Position numbers and translations under genes: made by a program
Notes under the pieces: model-generated
Database searches by the model: none
What the model saw: the letters and a program-made list of their open reading frames with translations, nothing else
Told to the model about the DNA's origin: nothing
Part shown: positions 11,101 through 18,106 of the stretch, piece by piece
How the letters are laid out: each line of letters starts with the position of its first letter
How positions within the stretch are numbered: the first letter of the stretch is position 1
From: Oceanicola sp.
GTDB taxonomy: Bacteria; Pseudomonadota; Alphaproteobacteria; Rhodobacterales; Rhodobacteraceae
Assembly (NCBI GenBank): GCA_017792405.1
Contig: CP051231.1
Location: forward strand, 3,993,295-4,057,294
Direction: 5' to 3'
Length of the DNA stretch: 64,000 nt

Positions 11101-11860
11101 TCTGTCAGTGTGCCATGCTCTGGGGACCCGATGGCAACAATGGTCAGCGGATCATTGGCCGGGTCCGTATCGTTTGCGAGCAGGTCGGCATCCGACAGGG
11201 TCAGCGCAGTGTCTGCCTCGGTGCTGAAGGCATCATCCTGTGCATCCGGCGGCGCGAGGGCCGCGTCTTCACCCACAAGCGGATCGAGAGAAGACTCGAA
11301 GTAGTCGACCTGTGCGGTGTAGCCAGTGGCCGGGCCGCTGTTGCCAGCGAATACACCGGTTGCCGTGACGTTGATCGCGTGGGTGAAACTGCCAGCCTCG
11401 ACCCAGGTCGACCCGTCTTGCGAATACTCGAATGTCCAGACGTCACCCGCGCGATCCACACGGACGAAGGGTGCGGTTCCGCCCGGTATCGGCACTTGAA
11501 ACGCAACCGAGGAGGAGCCGTTCACTGTGATGGCCGCGAAGGCATAGAGCGTGGAGCCGTTTGAATAGGTGTCGAAGCGGATCCAGTTGGAAGCATCCTC
11601 TTCTACGAGGAGTCCCTGCATCTGGTAGCGCTGGGTCGGCGTTGTGAGGAACTTAGCTGAGATCTCGAAATCGACATCCGCCATGTCTTGCATTGCGCGG
11701 GCAGCATTGTTGGCATTCCAAATGTCATGGTTGCCATCGGGTGTTTGCAATTCCAGCCAGGAGTCATTCCCTTCAGCGTCGAAGTCAAAGCTCACGCCGC
11801 CGGGGCCTTGGAATGTCCAGTCGGAACCAAGGGTGGAGGATGAAAAGTCGTCAGAAACGG
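5106..11860 (-). repeat. Six tandem ~900-bp coding repeats
   Basis: Repeat units start near 11860, 10966, 10062, 9166, 8262 and 7365, a spacing of roughly 890-910 bp. The nucleotide sequence between units 2, 3 and 4 remains close over many short blocks (for example the GTAGGTGTAGG...CCGTTG stretch of the cadherin-like part), whereas units 1, 5 and 6 are more diverged. Whole multiples of three keep the frame, so unequal recombination could change unit number without breaking the protein. Confidence 0.8.
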
Positions 11861-11891
11861 TCACGGCAGCTTCCCAGCCAAAAAAATGCAA
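5106..11891 (-). CDS. Giant repetitive type I secreted adhesin-like protein
   Basis: About 2260 residues, start uncertain: TTG at 11891, or GTG at 11864 which has GGGA upstream. There is no Sec signal peptide. Six tandem units of about 300 residues begin near residues 13, 308, 610, 908, 1210 and 1509. Each combines a ConA/DUF1349-like beta-sandwich (DDF..., QMQG, FDTYSNG, VDY landmarks) with a cadherin-like domain (ADLLANDT and NGTYTYTPDPGFNG landmarks). A further lectin-like domain lies at about 1914-2115. The last 140 residues are acidic with GGADVFVFGD and WDFEAGIDQV, matching type I secretion targets. Extracellular, calcium-dependent adhesion or glycan binding is inferred. It sits between sugar-nucleotide and glycosyltransferase genes. 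The ligand is unknown. Confidence 0.88.
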   Translation of the reverse strand: MHFFGWEAAVTVSDDFSSSTLGSDWTFQGPGGVSFDFDAEGNDSWLELQTPDGNHDIWNANNAARAMQDMADVDFEISAKFLTTPTQRYQMQGLLVEEDASNWIRFDTYSNGSTLYAFAAITVNGSSSVAFQVPIPGGTAPFVRVDRAGDVWTFEYSQDGSTWVEAGSFTHAINVTATGVFAGNSGPATGYTAQVDYFESSLDPLVGEDAALAPPDAQDDAFSTEADTALTLSDADLLANDTDPANDPLTIVAIGSPEHGTLTDNGNGTYTYTPDPGFNGEDTFTYTISDGSTEDTATVVLTVGTPAPPSFNSDDFSGGSLSDDWIIVTPSAATQGLGDSGADQYLTLSTGAGNYDLWGSNNAARAMQVVSDGDFAIEALFLSTPTERFQMQGFLFEADAQNWLRFDTYSNGSGLYAFAAITINGSTSTAFQTAIPGGVAPYLRVEREGDTYTFYYSLDGEAWTVAGSLTSSLVITQAGVFAGSSGANAAYVAEVDYVQTDADPLVNEDGVAPPPDAIDDSFATAEDTAITLTEADLLGNDTLPEGSTISVQSVGSAENGTLTDNGNGTYTYTPDPGFNGPDSFEYTITDGTQQDTATVNLTVGTPPPPSFNADDFSGASLGSEWTVIAPNGTSQGLETSGVEAYLTLTTQPGNHDLWGSNNAVRVMQVVSDDDFGIEARFLSVPTEPYQMQGFLVEGDPQNWIRFDTYSNGTNLYAFAAITVNGSTTMAFQVQIDGGVAPYLRLEREGDTYTFFYSVDGETWTTAGELNSSMVVSQIGLYGGSTGNAPGFTAQVDYVFTDADPLTIEDGIAPPPDATDDAFATAADTAFTFSEDDLLANDLQPEGSTVTVVSIEQPDHGVLTDNLDGTYTYTPDAGYNGYDGLSYTISDGTNTDSANIVLTVGTPPPPAFGSDDFDSPTLGPEWIVVTPNGATQALADDGTDAYLVLTTGPGNHDVWQENNSARAMQAISDEDFALEAHFLSTPTEAYQLQGFLVEADAQNWLRFDTYSDGNRLFAFAAITMNGSTSMAFKVEITEGTAPYLRVEREGDTYTLSYSQDGETWIEAGSLSSSMVVIQAGVFGGSTGGAGGFTALVDYVIADADPLSGEDGVPYPPEAVDDALATAADTSLTFSPDDLLANDVQPGAELTVTSVGAPEHGSLSENPDGTYTYTPDTGYNGYDSFTYTLSDGTTEDTANVIITVGTPPPPRLASDDFNSDTLSFVWDDVLPQGTGYAFTGDEANALLELSTSAGNYDIWGNTLNAPRIMQEISDEDMTLEVRFLSTPTERHQMQGILVQADESNWLRFDFYSDGTRLYVFAAVTIDGTSTTVLKESISTTAQYLRLERVGDTYSFLYSEDGETWVTAGNAVVDMEMTQAGIFAGSVGADAALTALVDYVESSFDPILDEDAGYEPDPAAPIPADDYFNVDPGGSLAFTESELVGNDYDINGDTPTLVSIEDPANGTITDLGGGNYVYTPDPGFEGTEEFTYVVSDGTFESTGNVSVLVATFDAQSDDFSGETLSPVWQFEGIAGEAHIAYDGAEAFLAITSPEGVQVSASDVMTTPRVLQDVENLDFEISAGFLSEPSQQYQEHGLLVIEDEGNWIRFDLAYTGSTLTLIVGDIVNGQTTYPLFDSIGPGLVEELRISRDGDLFIFEYRGGGSDWVEAFTYERVMDVSQVGLFAGSTSFTGTVPGYTAYVDYFENSLDPITDEDGSYVPVNHAPVAVDDNLFVADSVTFDLSDLTANDYDPDVSDTLTLTNLGTPSNGTLFDNGDGTYTYTPGEGFQGVDTISYEISDGEFTSSATLTLDVQDPINVWYGDTQSFGSPGESQVWINILGNVSENVTELTYSLNGGPLQTLSLGPDTRRLQENGDFNIDIAYTDLDGTSADDVVTIYATLDNGQVVTQDVTIEYEAGGDWSPNYSIDWETVTDLQDVVQVVDGEWTFDDNGVRPTQLGYDRLLVLGDQSWDNYELVTTITMHDLQNVDPNGRDGGGFAIGMLWDGHTTDRFVGWQPASGYEPGASIFYTDQVESHSYHVFSEVLGTDNMSLSEGLTYNFVISVEQTGIYDRVYSIKIWEVGTPEPAEWTLQTTETFSLEEAPATGSIYLNAHYFDVTFGDLTVTEITGSDIIQGHDTAEVLIAADTGSAQPGQGELDVFVGAGGADVFVFGDAGGAFYDDGNGATDGVEDYGFIWDFEAGIDQVQLSGSATDYLLTEDHAGLTPGTAIWLVGTGGDADELIGVINGVTGLDLEDGNFAFTDAIV

Positions 11892-12116
11892 GAAAAAATA
11901 TTTCGCTTAAATAATACGGCGGAACGTCGCTAACTCAAACAGGTGCGTGTCGATATCGTGGGAATCACGCCATAATCATGCCCTAATCGTATGATTGTGA
12001 GGCTCGGGACCTGAGAATGGGCCGAGTTGCACCCCGTCTTTCATCCATTGCGTGTTATTTTGTTCGCCTTCGCACCTATAGGCTGCGGGGCCATCGTATG
12101 AACGATTCGGTAGGAT

Positions 12117-13526
12117 TCAAATCGGGCTGGACAACACCGTCCCGGTCCTAGCGATCCAACGGTCCGCAAATCCGAAAGTGCAACGGGACAGCTGCATGCG
12201 TTTTTGGGAGATGTCGTAAATTGTTCTTTCGGCTCGCATACCCGCAGATGAAAGCCAGTCGGCGATTACGGCTGACGAAGTGTAGTGGACACCGCTCGAT
12301 TCGTAGTCGCCGACCTGCTCCTCAGGATGTACGCGCCGGTAGGCGGTGCGGGTGCGAATTTCGGAGATTTCCTGCCAGTTGCGGAATGAAACAGCGATGC
12401 GCCCGGAGGGTCGCAGCGCGTCTTTGAAAGCACGCAGTGTCGCGGGCGGGTCGGCGACGTAAGGCAGGAAAAAATTCATCAGTACAATATCATAGGTATT
12501 GTCCGATAGGTCTCGGACGGGATCTGAAAGATCGGCGCCGAGAACTTGAACACCCCGCATCATAGCGGATTCAGCAATGACAGGATCAAGTGGTATCGCA
12601 TCAAGCTTGTGTCCTGCCGCGACAATTGCGGCCTCTATACACCCTGCGTCGCAGCCAACCGACAACACCCGGCAATCCCTTGATGGCATTGCACTGACAA
12701 TGCTCGCGATCTCGGGGGTGAAATAGTCCCGGTCGTATCGAGCTGTGTGCCTGACCCGCGCTCGCCCATTCAAGAGCGAGGCGGCCGGAAGACGCTTGCA
12801 ATGTAGCTCGGTCAGTTTTTGAACGTGAAGATCGACCTCGGATTTAGCCAATCCGATCTTTCCGATGTACTTGTTTGGTAGGTGGTGAAGGCTGAACTCC
12901 TGAAGGCGGGAAATGCAGAGCACTTTGCGAAGCCCGCAACGCGTGTAGGGATCGGTCGCTGCGGAGCAGAGCATGTCGTATCTGCCTTCGTGCGGCGGAA
13001 CCAAGAATCCGCCCGAATCGATGCAGACTTTCAGCTTGTCGCGCGTCAGGATGTAGGCTGCCGAATGGTCATTGGTGTAGCGTGCAAAGATATCGCCGCC
13101 AGCTTCGAATGCTGACGCCGGTTCCCAATGGTAATGGCCATGCACGGTGGAGTAATGCCATTCACCAGAAGGATCGATCTCGTGCCGGACGAAGCCTGCG
13201 ATGTGATCTTTGGGTAGAACTTTGTCAGCTTCCAGAAACGCGTCGACATGCGCTTCCGTGATCAGGGTGTCGTCTTCTGAGTAGATGAACAGGTCGTAGT
13301 CATCTTGCCGTTCGACAAAGAGATCTCGGTGCGAGAAAGGTAGGGACCACGGGTTGGAGATGGGGAGCCCGACACGGACTTCGACGCCTTCGGCCACCTC
13401 CTTCTCGACGTTGGAGAGCGCAACGATGTCGACCTCGCAACTGAAGCTGCGATAGCTGTCGATGAGCTGGTGTATGAACTTTCCGCTGGTGTCGCCGTAA
13501 TTGGCGATCGCAACCAGTATCTTCAT
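12117..13526 (-). CDS. Bidomain glycosyltransferase-like/SAM methyltransferase protein
   Basis: 469 residues from ATG 13526 (MKILVAIANYGD). Residues 1 to about 235 resemble a GT-A-fold glycosyltransferase, with YSEDDTLI near residue 90 as the likely metal/nucleotide-sugar DxD-type motif, but no named family is certain. Residues 265-440 carry a class I methyltransferase core (VLSVGCDAGCIEAAI, YDIVLMNFFLPYV, LRPSGRIAVSF). The gene is less GC-rich than its neighbours. It lies in the glycan region beside a family 2 glycosyltransferase, so a role in adding and methylating a sugar residue is inferred. The methyltransferase call is firmer than the glycosyltransferase call. Confidence 0.7.
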   Translation of the reverse strand: MKILVAIANYGDTSGKFIHQLIDSYRSFSCEVDIVALSNVEKEVAEGVEVRVGLPISNPWSLPFSHRDLFVERQDDYDLFIYSEDDTLITEAHVDAFLEADKVLPKDHIAGFVRHEIDPSGEWHYSTVHGHYHWEPASAFEAGGDIFARYTNDHSAAYILTRDKLKVCIDSGGFLVPPHEGRYDMLCSAATDPYTRCGLRKVLCISRLQEFSLHHLPNKYIGKIGLAKSEVDLHVQKLTELHCKRLPAASLLNGRARVRHTARYDRDYFTPEIASIVSAMPSRDCRVLSVGCDAGCIEAAIVAAGHKLDAIPLDPVIAESAMMRGVQVLGADLSDPVRDLSDNTYDIVLMNFFLPYVADPPATLRAFKDALRPSGRIAVSFRNWQEISEIRTRTAYRRVHPEEQVGDYESSGVHYTSSAVIADWLSSAGMRAERTIYDISQKRMQLSRCTFGFADRWIARTGTVLSSPI

Positions 13527-13572
13527 CGTGGCTGTGCCTTCTGCTTTGGTTGCCGGCCGCATTGCCTGTGCA

Positions 13573-14589
13573 TCACTCGTACCCCCCGCGCCAGTCGTTG
13601 CGTTGCTGCCAGACGTCGCGCCAGGCGGTGTGAGCGTCGCGCCAGCGTTGCGAGCGGAGGAGGCGGGCGAGCACGCCGGTGGCGAGCATGCGGGAAAGTG
13701 GCCAACTTGCCAGCAGGACTGTGCCGGCGCGCCTTTGCCAGCGGGGGAAGTGGCGGCGGATGAGGGTGGTCTTTGCCTTGAGGAGCATCACCAGTTTGGC
13801 CGCGCGCACCTTGGAGGATGCGCCGACGTAGTGGACGATTTCTGCGTCAGGGGTCATCCGGGGCCGGGCGCCCATTGCGCGGGCGCGCAGGCACAGGTCG
13901 GCTTCTTCGCCATACATGGTGAAGGCCGGGTCAAAACCGCCGAGGGTGTTCCAGAAGTCGCGGTTGATGAGGAAGAAGCAGCCCGAGACGATGTCGATCT
14001 CGCGCTCGCTGTCGCGCTTCCAGCCGCCGTAGGCTTCTGGGTTGAAGAGGGCGCTCCGGCGGAACAGGCTGGAGAAGCCGAGGGCTTGGGCCGTTACGCT
14101 CCAGAGCGACATGCGGCCCCAGCAGTTGGTGGGGTTGAGACTGCGGTCGCCGTAGAGCGTTCGGCCGCCCCAGATCTGCGCCTCCGGGCGGGCGCGGGCG
14201 AAGGAGATGAGTTCGTCGATCGCGCCGTCCAGCACGATGGTGTCCGGGTTCAACAGCAGGAGGTATTCACCGGTCACCATCTGCGCGGCAATGTTATTGG
14301 CTTTCGCGAAGCCGTGGTTGGTGTCATCCGCGATCAGGCGAACGTCAGGGAAGGCCTCGGCAATGGCGTCTGCGGAGCCATCCTGCGAGGCATTGTCGTA
14401 GACCAAGAGATCGAAAGGGCAGGTGGTTTGGTCGAGGACCGAGCGGATGCACGCCAGCGTCATCTCCCGGGTGTTGTAGCTCACCACGATGATTGAAACG
14501 ACAGGTGCCGAAGGGCTCGCCTGTTCCGAGGCGGTGCCGCGCTCGCTTTTGCTGTGTGGCTCTATGGCCTTATCGGCTGCGGTGCTCAA
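13573..14589 (-). CDS. Family 2 glycosyltransferase, rhamnosyltransferase-like
   Basis: The frame can open at GTG 14703, but that codon falls inside an 11-bp inverted repeat that looks like the terminator of the upstream gene. TTG 14589, with GGAG upstream, is preferred and gives 338 residues; the start is uncertain. The GT2 core is clear: VVSIIVVSYNTREM, VYDNASQDGS, NHGFAKANN, LLLNPDTI (DxD-type) and GGFDPAFTMYGEEADLC (acidic catalytic region). Such enzymes move a sugar from a nucleotide donor onto a lipid-linked or growing glycan at the cytoplasmic face of the membrane. Part of the surface-glycan cluster; donor unknown. Confidence 0.85.
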   Translation of the reverse strand: MSTAADKAIEPHSKSERGTASEQASPSAPVVSIIVVSYNTREMTLACIRSVLDQTTCPFDLLVYDNASQDGSADAIAEAFPDVRLIADDTNHGFAKANNIAAQMVTGEYLLLLNPDTIVLDGAIDELISFARARPEAQIWGGRTLYGDRSLNPTNCWGRMSLWSVTAQALGFSSLFRRSALFNPEAYGGWKRDSEREIDIVSGCFFLINRDFWNTLGGFDPAFTMYGEEADLCLRARAMGARPRMTPDAEIVHYVGASSKVRAAKLVMLLKAKTTLIRRHFPRWQRRAGTVLLASWPLSRMLATGVLARLLRSQRWRDAHTAWRDVWQQRNDWRGGYE

Positions 14590-14681
14590 ATCGATAGTCG
14601 CTCCGGGCGAACAATCTGGAAAAAGAAAAAGTGTCGATCTTAGAAAATACTTCCATGTCGGCGCGCGCAATTCAATGAAAT

Positions 14682-14714
14682 TTGCCCGAAACGCTGTTTT
14701 CACGTTTCGGGCAA
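14682..14714 (-). terminator. 11-bp perfect inverted repeat, likely transcription terminator of the upstream RTX gene
   Basis: Arms at 14682-14692 and 14704-14714 are perfectly complementary (TTGCCCGAAAC) around an 11-base loop. It lies 48 bases downstream of the stop of the RTX gene on the minus strand and is followed by a moderately T-rich stretch (ATTTCATT) rather than a clean T-run. It overlaps the farthest possible start codon of the following glycosyltransferase, arguing for a later start there. Confidence 0.5.
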
Positions 14715-14762
14715 GATTTCGATTTTGGTTGGTGCTCCCCCACTGAAAGGAGGGACGTGCGC

Positions 14763-17483
14763 TTAGACGACGAACACGTGGTCGGCCAGGGTGAAGAGGT
14801 CGGCGACCCCATCCAGCGTGATCACGTCGCCATTGCCGAAGTCCAGCACGGCATTGCCATCGACCAGCGCACCGAAGGTATCGACGACCTCGGCACCCGA
14901 CATCCCGGCAACTGCGCCGATTGCGGCCTGTTCGATGTGGAGCACATCCCCATCGGCAAAGTCGAAATCCTCGACCGTGTCGGAGCCATCGTTGAAGACG
15001 AAGATGTCGGCATGGGAGCCGCCACGCAGGCTGTCGTTTCCGGCGCCACCATCGAGCGTGTCGCTGTGGGCACCGCCAATCAGGATATCGTTGCCGCCCC
15101 GACCGAAGAGGTGATCGTCACCTGCAAAGCCGTAGAGGCGGTTGGCGCTATCTTCGATGGAGATGTAGGTATCGCCTCTGGCTTCACCGGTATTGCGCGA
15201 GGAGTCCTCGAGGTCGATGACCAGATCGACCTTGGAGTAGACGTAGTTCGCCCTGTCGCGCCCGTCGCCACCGTCGAGGACATCGGCCCCCGCGCCGCCG
15301 CTGAGGACGTCGCTGCCATCTCCGCCAACGAGGATATCGTTGCCGGCGCGGCCATAGAGCAGGTCGCCGTTGGCGCCACCGTAGAGCGCGTTGTCACCGT
15401 TGTCGCCGCGCAGGTTGTCACTGCCCTGGCTGCCGATGATGTTCTCGATGCTGTCGAAGGTGTCGCCTTCGCCGGCCCAAGTGTTCATCGTGGGGTTCAG
15501 AAGGTCGACGAGAAGGTAGCCGTAGGAACCCTCGTAGCTCACCGTGTCGTTGCCATCACCGCCAAAGAAGGCGTCGGCTCCGTCCACCCGGGTGAGGACA
15601 TCGGGGTCGCCGCCGTTCAGGACGTCGTTTCCGAGGCCGCCTTGGAGCGTGTCATCGCCAATGCCGCCGGTGAGGACATCGTCACCGTCGGTGCCGGTGC
15701 GAACAACGCCATCGCTGGGATCGCCCTCGTTCAGGCCGTCGAGCGCATCGGCGATCATCTCGGAGATCTCTGCCGAAGAGTGAACGCCCTCGGTGATGAC
15801 GAGGTTGCTGATCGAGCCGTTGAACGGATCGGAGAATCCGGCTGCACCGGTTTGGCTGCCCCAACCGAGGCCGCCGACCTGCAGGTACTCGGTGTTGTCC
15901 ACCCAGCTCATGCCGAAGTTGGCGGTGTCGACCACCACACCATCCAGCAGCACCGTGGTGGTGGTGCCGTCGAAGGTGATCATCAGCTCATATTCGGTAT
16001 TGGCCTGAAAGCCGGGAACCGTGACGATGTGATCGCTGGTGCCATCCTGGAAGCGGATGGTGAGGGTGCTCCCGTTGAGATAGACGGCAAGGTGATTGCC
16101 GCCGCCGGCATAGTAGCTGGCGTCGCGGGTCAGCAGGCCCTGCATGCCGTTGACCGTTGCCGCCTCGAACGAGAAGGAGATCGTTCCTGCCTCCATTTGC
16201 AGCTCGGGTGTGGCCGCGATTTCGACAACGTCGGAGGTGTCGTCAAAGGTGGCGGTTCCGACCATGCTGAAGGCGGCGCCTTCGACGATTTCGAAGTGAA
16301 CGTCAGAATCGGGTTCCGGCTCTGGCTCGGGATCAGGTTCCGGATCGGGGTCAGGCTCGGGATCGGGGTCCGGGGTCGGATCGGGATCCGGCGTACCGCC
16401 GCCGCCCGTTTCCTCGCCCAACAGTTCCATCAGGCGCTCATAAGCGCCGTAGTCTTCAGCGAGACTGCCAGCGATGGGTGTGAGGTCTGCGAGGGTGATG
16501 CCGAGGCCGACGTCAGCGTTCTCGAAGAGGCTGTCGTAGTTGTAGGGGCCGGTCGAACCTTGATGGATGTACAGGTTGCCGCCTGTGGTGCCAAGCCCCG
16601 AGAACCCCGGATAGACACCCTGAATGTTACCGTAGCTCTCGCCGTCGACGAGGACTTGCGTTGCCTTGCTTCCCACACCGTCAATATCCAGCACCGTATT
16701 GTGGTGTGCGACCACGTTGGTTCCGCTGCTAACGGAAATCCCGCGGATCATGCCAGTCACGACGATATTGTGGGATATCTCGATGTTCGTGTAGTGGGCG
16801 TCGTCAAGGAAAATACCTTGAATGGAGCCCGAAGTTACTGGCAGCAGTACATTGCCGCGAATTATGACGTCGCTTGAGTCTCCACCTTGAAACTGGATGA
16901 AGTCCAAGTGGGCGCCAGGATCCGGATATACGTGCCCAGCGCCGAAGTTGTTTTCAATCAGCGTTTGTTGGACACGTATGAACTTGAAGCTGTCGTTACC
17001 AATGTAGTCGATCGTGTTGCCGATGATCTCGAGATTGTCTGAGTTGTAGAAACACCCGCCATTTTTCACGTCATGAATGTAGTTGTTTTCAAACGTTACG
17101 TGCGATGTCTGATTGGTGTAGATTCCGTAGTGGCCTGAATAGTTGTTATCAACAGGGCCATTGACCTCGCTGTTCAAGAACTCGACGTGATGGCTTCCAT
17201 CCACGACAGCTACAACGCTTGAGGCCGCGGACCCGTTGGAAGGGCAATCCACGTGAACGCTGTCGATCCGGACATAGCTCGAGTTCGAAACCGTCACGTC
17301 GTCGAAGGTAGCGCCCTGCGGGTTCTCCGAAGTAATCGTGACATAGCTCGAAAAGGCCTGGTTATTGATATCCAGGGATCCGTAGTCGCCATCGGCCAAG
17401 ACGATGGTTTCGCCGCCGGAGGCTTGTTCGAGGGCATCGAGCAGTTCGGCCCTGCTCGAAACATTGATGGTCTGCGTTGGCAT
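14763..17483 (-). CDS. Secreted right-handed beta-helix / LamG / RTX calcium-binding protein
   Basis: 906 residues from ATG 17483, with GGGGAG seven bases upstream; an upstream in-frame extension lacks this support. Residues 1-350 are a pectate-lyase-like parallel beta-helix (LLDALEQASGGETIVLADGDYG, then repeated NN/ISHNIV coils) as in polysaccharide lyases and C5-epimerases. An Asp/Glu-Pro linker spans about 352-390 and a LamG-like domain about 390-590. From about 598 there are hemolysin-type nonapeptides (GGxGxDxL), then a C-terminal RTX tail ending VFVV. This is the classic layout of a type I secreted, calcium-folded enzyme acting outside the cell. Trimming or epimerising the adjacent exopolysaccharide is inferred; catalytic residues were not assigned. 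Confidence 0.88.
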   Translation of the reverse strand: MPTQTINVSSRAELLDALEQASGGETIVLADGDYGSLDINNQAFSSYVTITSENPQGATFDDVTVSNSSYVRIDSVHVDCPSNGSAASSVVAVVDGSHHVEFLNSEVNGPVDNNYSGHYGIYTNQTSHVTFENNYIHDVKNGGCFYNSDNLEIIGNTIDYIGNDSFKFIRVQQTLIENNFGAGHVYPDPGAHLDFIQFQGGDSSDVIIRGNVLLPVTSGSIQGIFLDDAHYTNIEISHNIVVTGMIRGISVSSGTNVVAHHNTVLDIDGVGSKATQVLVDGESYGNIQGVYPGFSGLGTTGGNLYIHQGSTGPYNYDSLFENADVGLGITLADLTPIAGSLAEDYGAYERLMELLGEETGGGGTPDPDPTPDPDPEPDPDPEPDPEPEPEPDSDVHFEIVEGAAFSMVGTATFDDTSDVVEIAATPELQMEAGTISFSFEAATVNGMQGLLTRDASYYAGGGNHLAVYLNGSTLTIRFQDGTSDHIVTVPGFQANTEYELMITFDGTTTTVLLDGVVVDTANFGMSWVDNTEYLQVGGLGWGSQTGAAGFSDPFNGSISNLVITEGVHSSAEISEMIADALDGLNEGDPSDGVVRTGTDGDDVLTGGIGDDTLQGGLGNDVLNGGDPDVLTRVDGADAFFGGDGNDTVSYEGSYGYLLVDLLNPTMNTWAGEGDTFDSIENIIGSQGSDNLRGDNGDNALYGGANGDLLYGRAGNDILVGGDGSDVLSGGAGADVLDGGDGRDRANYVYSKVDLVIDLEDSSRNTGEARGDTYISIEDSANRLYGFAGDDHLFGRGGNDILIGGAHSDTLDGGAGNDSLRGGSHADIFVFNDGSDTVEDFDFADGDVLHIEQAAIGAVAGMSGAEVVDTFGALVDGNAVLDFGNGDVITLDGVADLFTLADHVFVV
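16312..16395 (-). repeat. Hexanucleotide-type tandem repeat encoding Asp/Glu-Pro linker
   Basis: Short GGTTCCGGATCGGGG-like units repeat in 6-base steps and encode alternating Asp-Pro and Glu-Pro. Six-base units preserve the frame, so slippage would only change linker length between the beta-helix and LamG domains. Confidence 0.75.
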
Positions 17484-17620
17484 CGGGTAGCTCCCCAATA
17501 TGCGTCGGTCGAATGAACCCGGGAGTTGGTGGTGGTCGGGTCCGCTGAATTGCTTCCAGCCATGGAACAGCCACGACAAAAGGGTCCTCCCACGGTGGTG
17601 GTGGCCACCGGGTGAAGAAC

Positions 17621-17639
17621 CGGACACGCGATGTGTCCG
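17621..17639. promoter_or_regulatory. Perfect 7-bp inverted repeat CGGACAC-N5-GTGTCCG
   Basis: Arms 17621-17627 and 17633-17639 flank a 5-base spacer, about 140 bases upstream of the RTX gene start. Size and symmetry fit a dimeric repressor or activator site, or a small leader hairpin. There is no adjacent T-run. Confidence 0.35.
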
Positions 17640-17915
17640 ACCGTGACTATCGTGGAGGCTCGTCTGTGCTACCCGACATCGGTTTCGGGAAGGTTACGAG
17701 CCCAGCCTGCTTCGGTTATTACCTCTTGAGTTGCTGTCCCTTGCCTGTGTTGGCTCGCATAGCAACGGGGCCAAATGGTGGCAATGTGGTGGCGAGAACT
17801 GACTCCCGCTGAGCAATGATCCGCCAGCAAACAAGGGGTTTGGGGCGTCCAAGGCGGACTCGAGGTGGGGTGAGGCGGGCGCCGAAATGACGGAAGAGGG
17901 CGGTATTCCAAGTGC

Positions 17916-17933
17916 TTACGTCATTCGACGTAA
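17916..17933. promoter_or_regulatory. Perfect palindrome TTACGTC-ATTC-GACGTAA
   Basis: Two 7-bp arms (17916-17922 and 17927-17933) with a 4-base spacer form an 18-bp operator-like site about 430 bases upstream of the RTX gene. It lies outside any gene. The binding protein is unknown. Confidence 0.4.
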
Positions 17934-18106
17934 CGCACGCGGTAGTTGCGGCGGTGCGCGTTAGAAACCGGCAATTTTGCGGCAATGGGGCAGCGAAACG
18001 ATACGCATTCTAACAAAATGGCCTCGAACCCCTTCGCTTGCGCGGTTTGTTGCCGCCCCAAGTGGCCGCTTTGGGCCTGTTCTTGCAGGTATTGGAGTGG
18101 GAAGGG

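Larger units (their letters stand above)
17484..18106. other. 623-base intergenic region upstream of the RTX gene
   Basis: No convincing gene was found on either strand. The stretch carries two perfect short palindromes (listed separately) and is the only long non-coding stretch in the glycan region. It probably holds the promoter and operators of the RTX gene and the 3' end of the FrhB-like transcript. No clear -35/-10 pair was recognised. Confidence 0.6.

Noticed and set aside
11892..12116. AATCAT/ATGATT repeat upstream of the giant gene
   Set aside because: Only 6 bp in an AT-rich gap with an 11-base spacer; chance is likely. No clear promoter was recognised either.
14682..16877. 731-codon plus-strand frame opposite the RTX gene
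   Set aside because: Explained by the Gly-Asp repeats read in reverse; no domain found.
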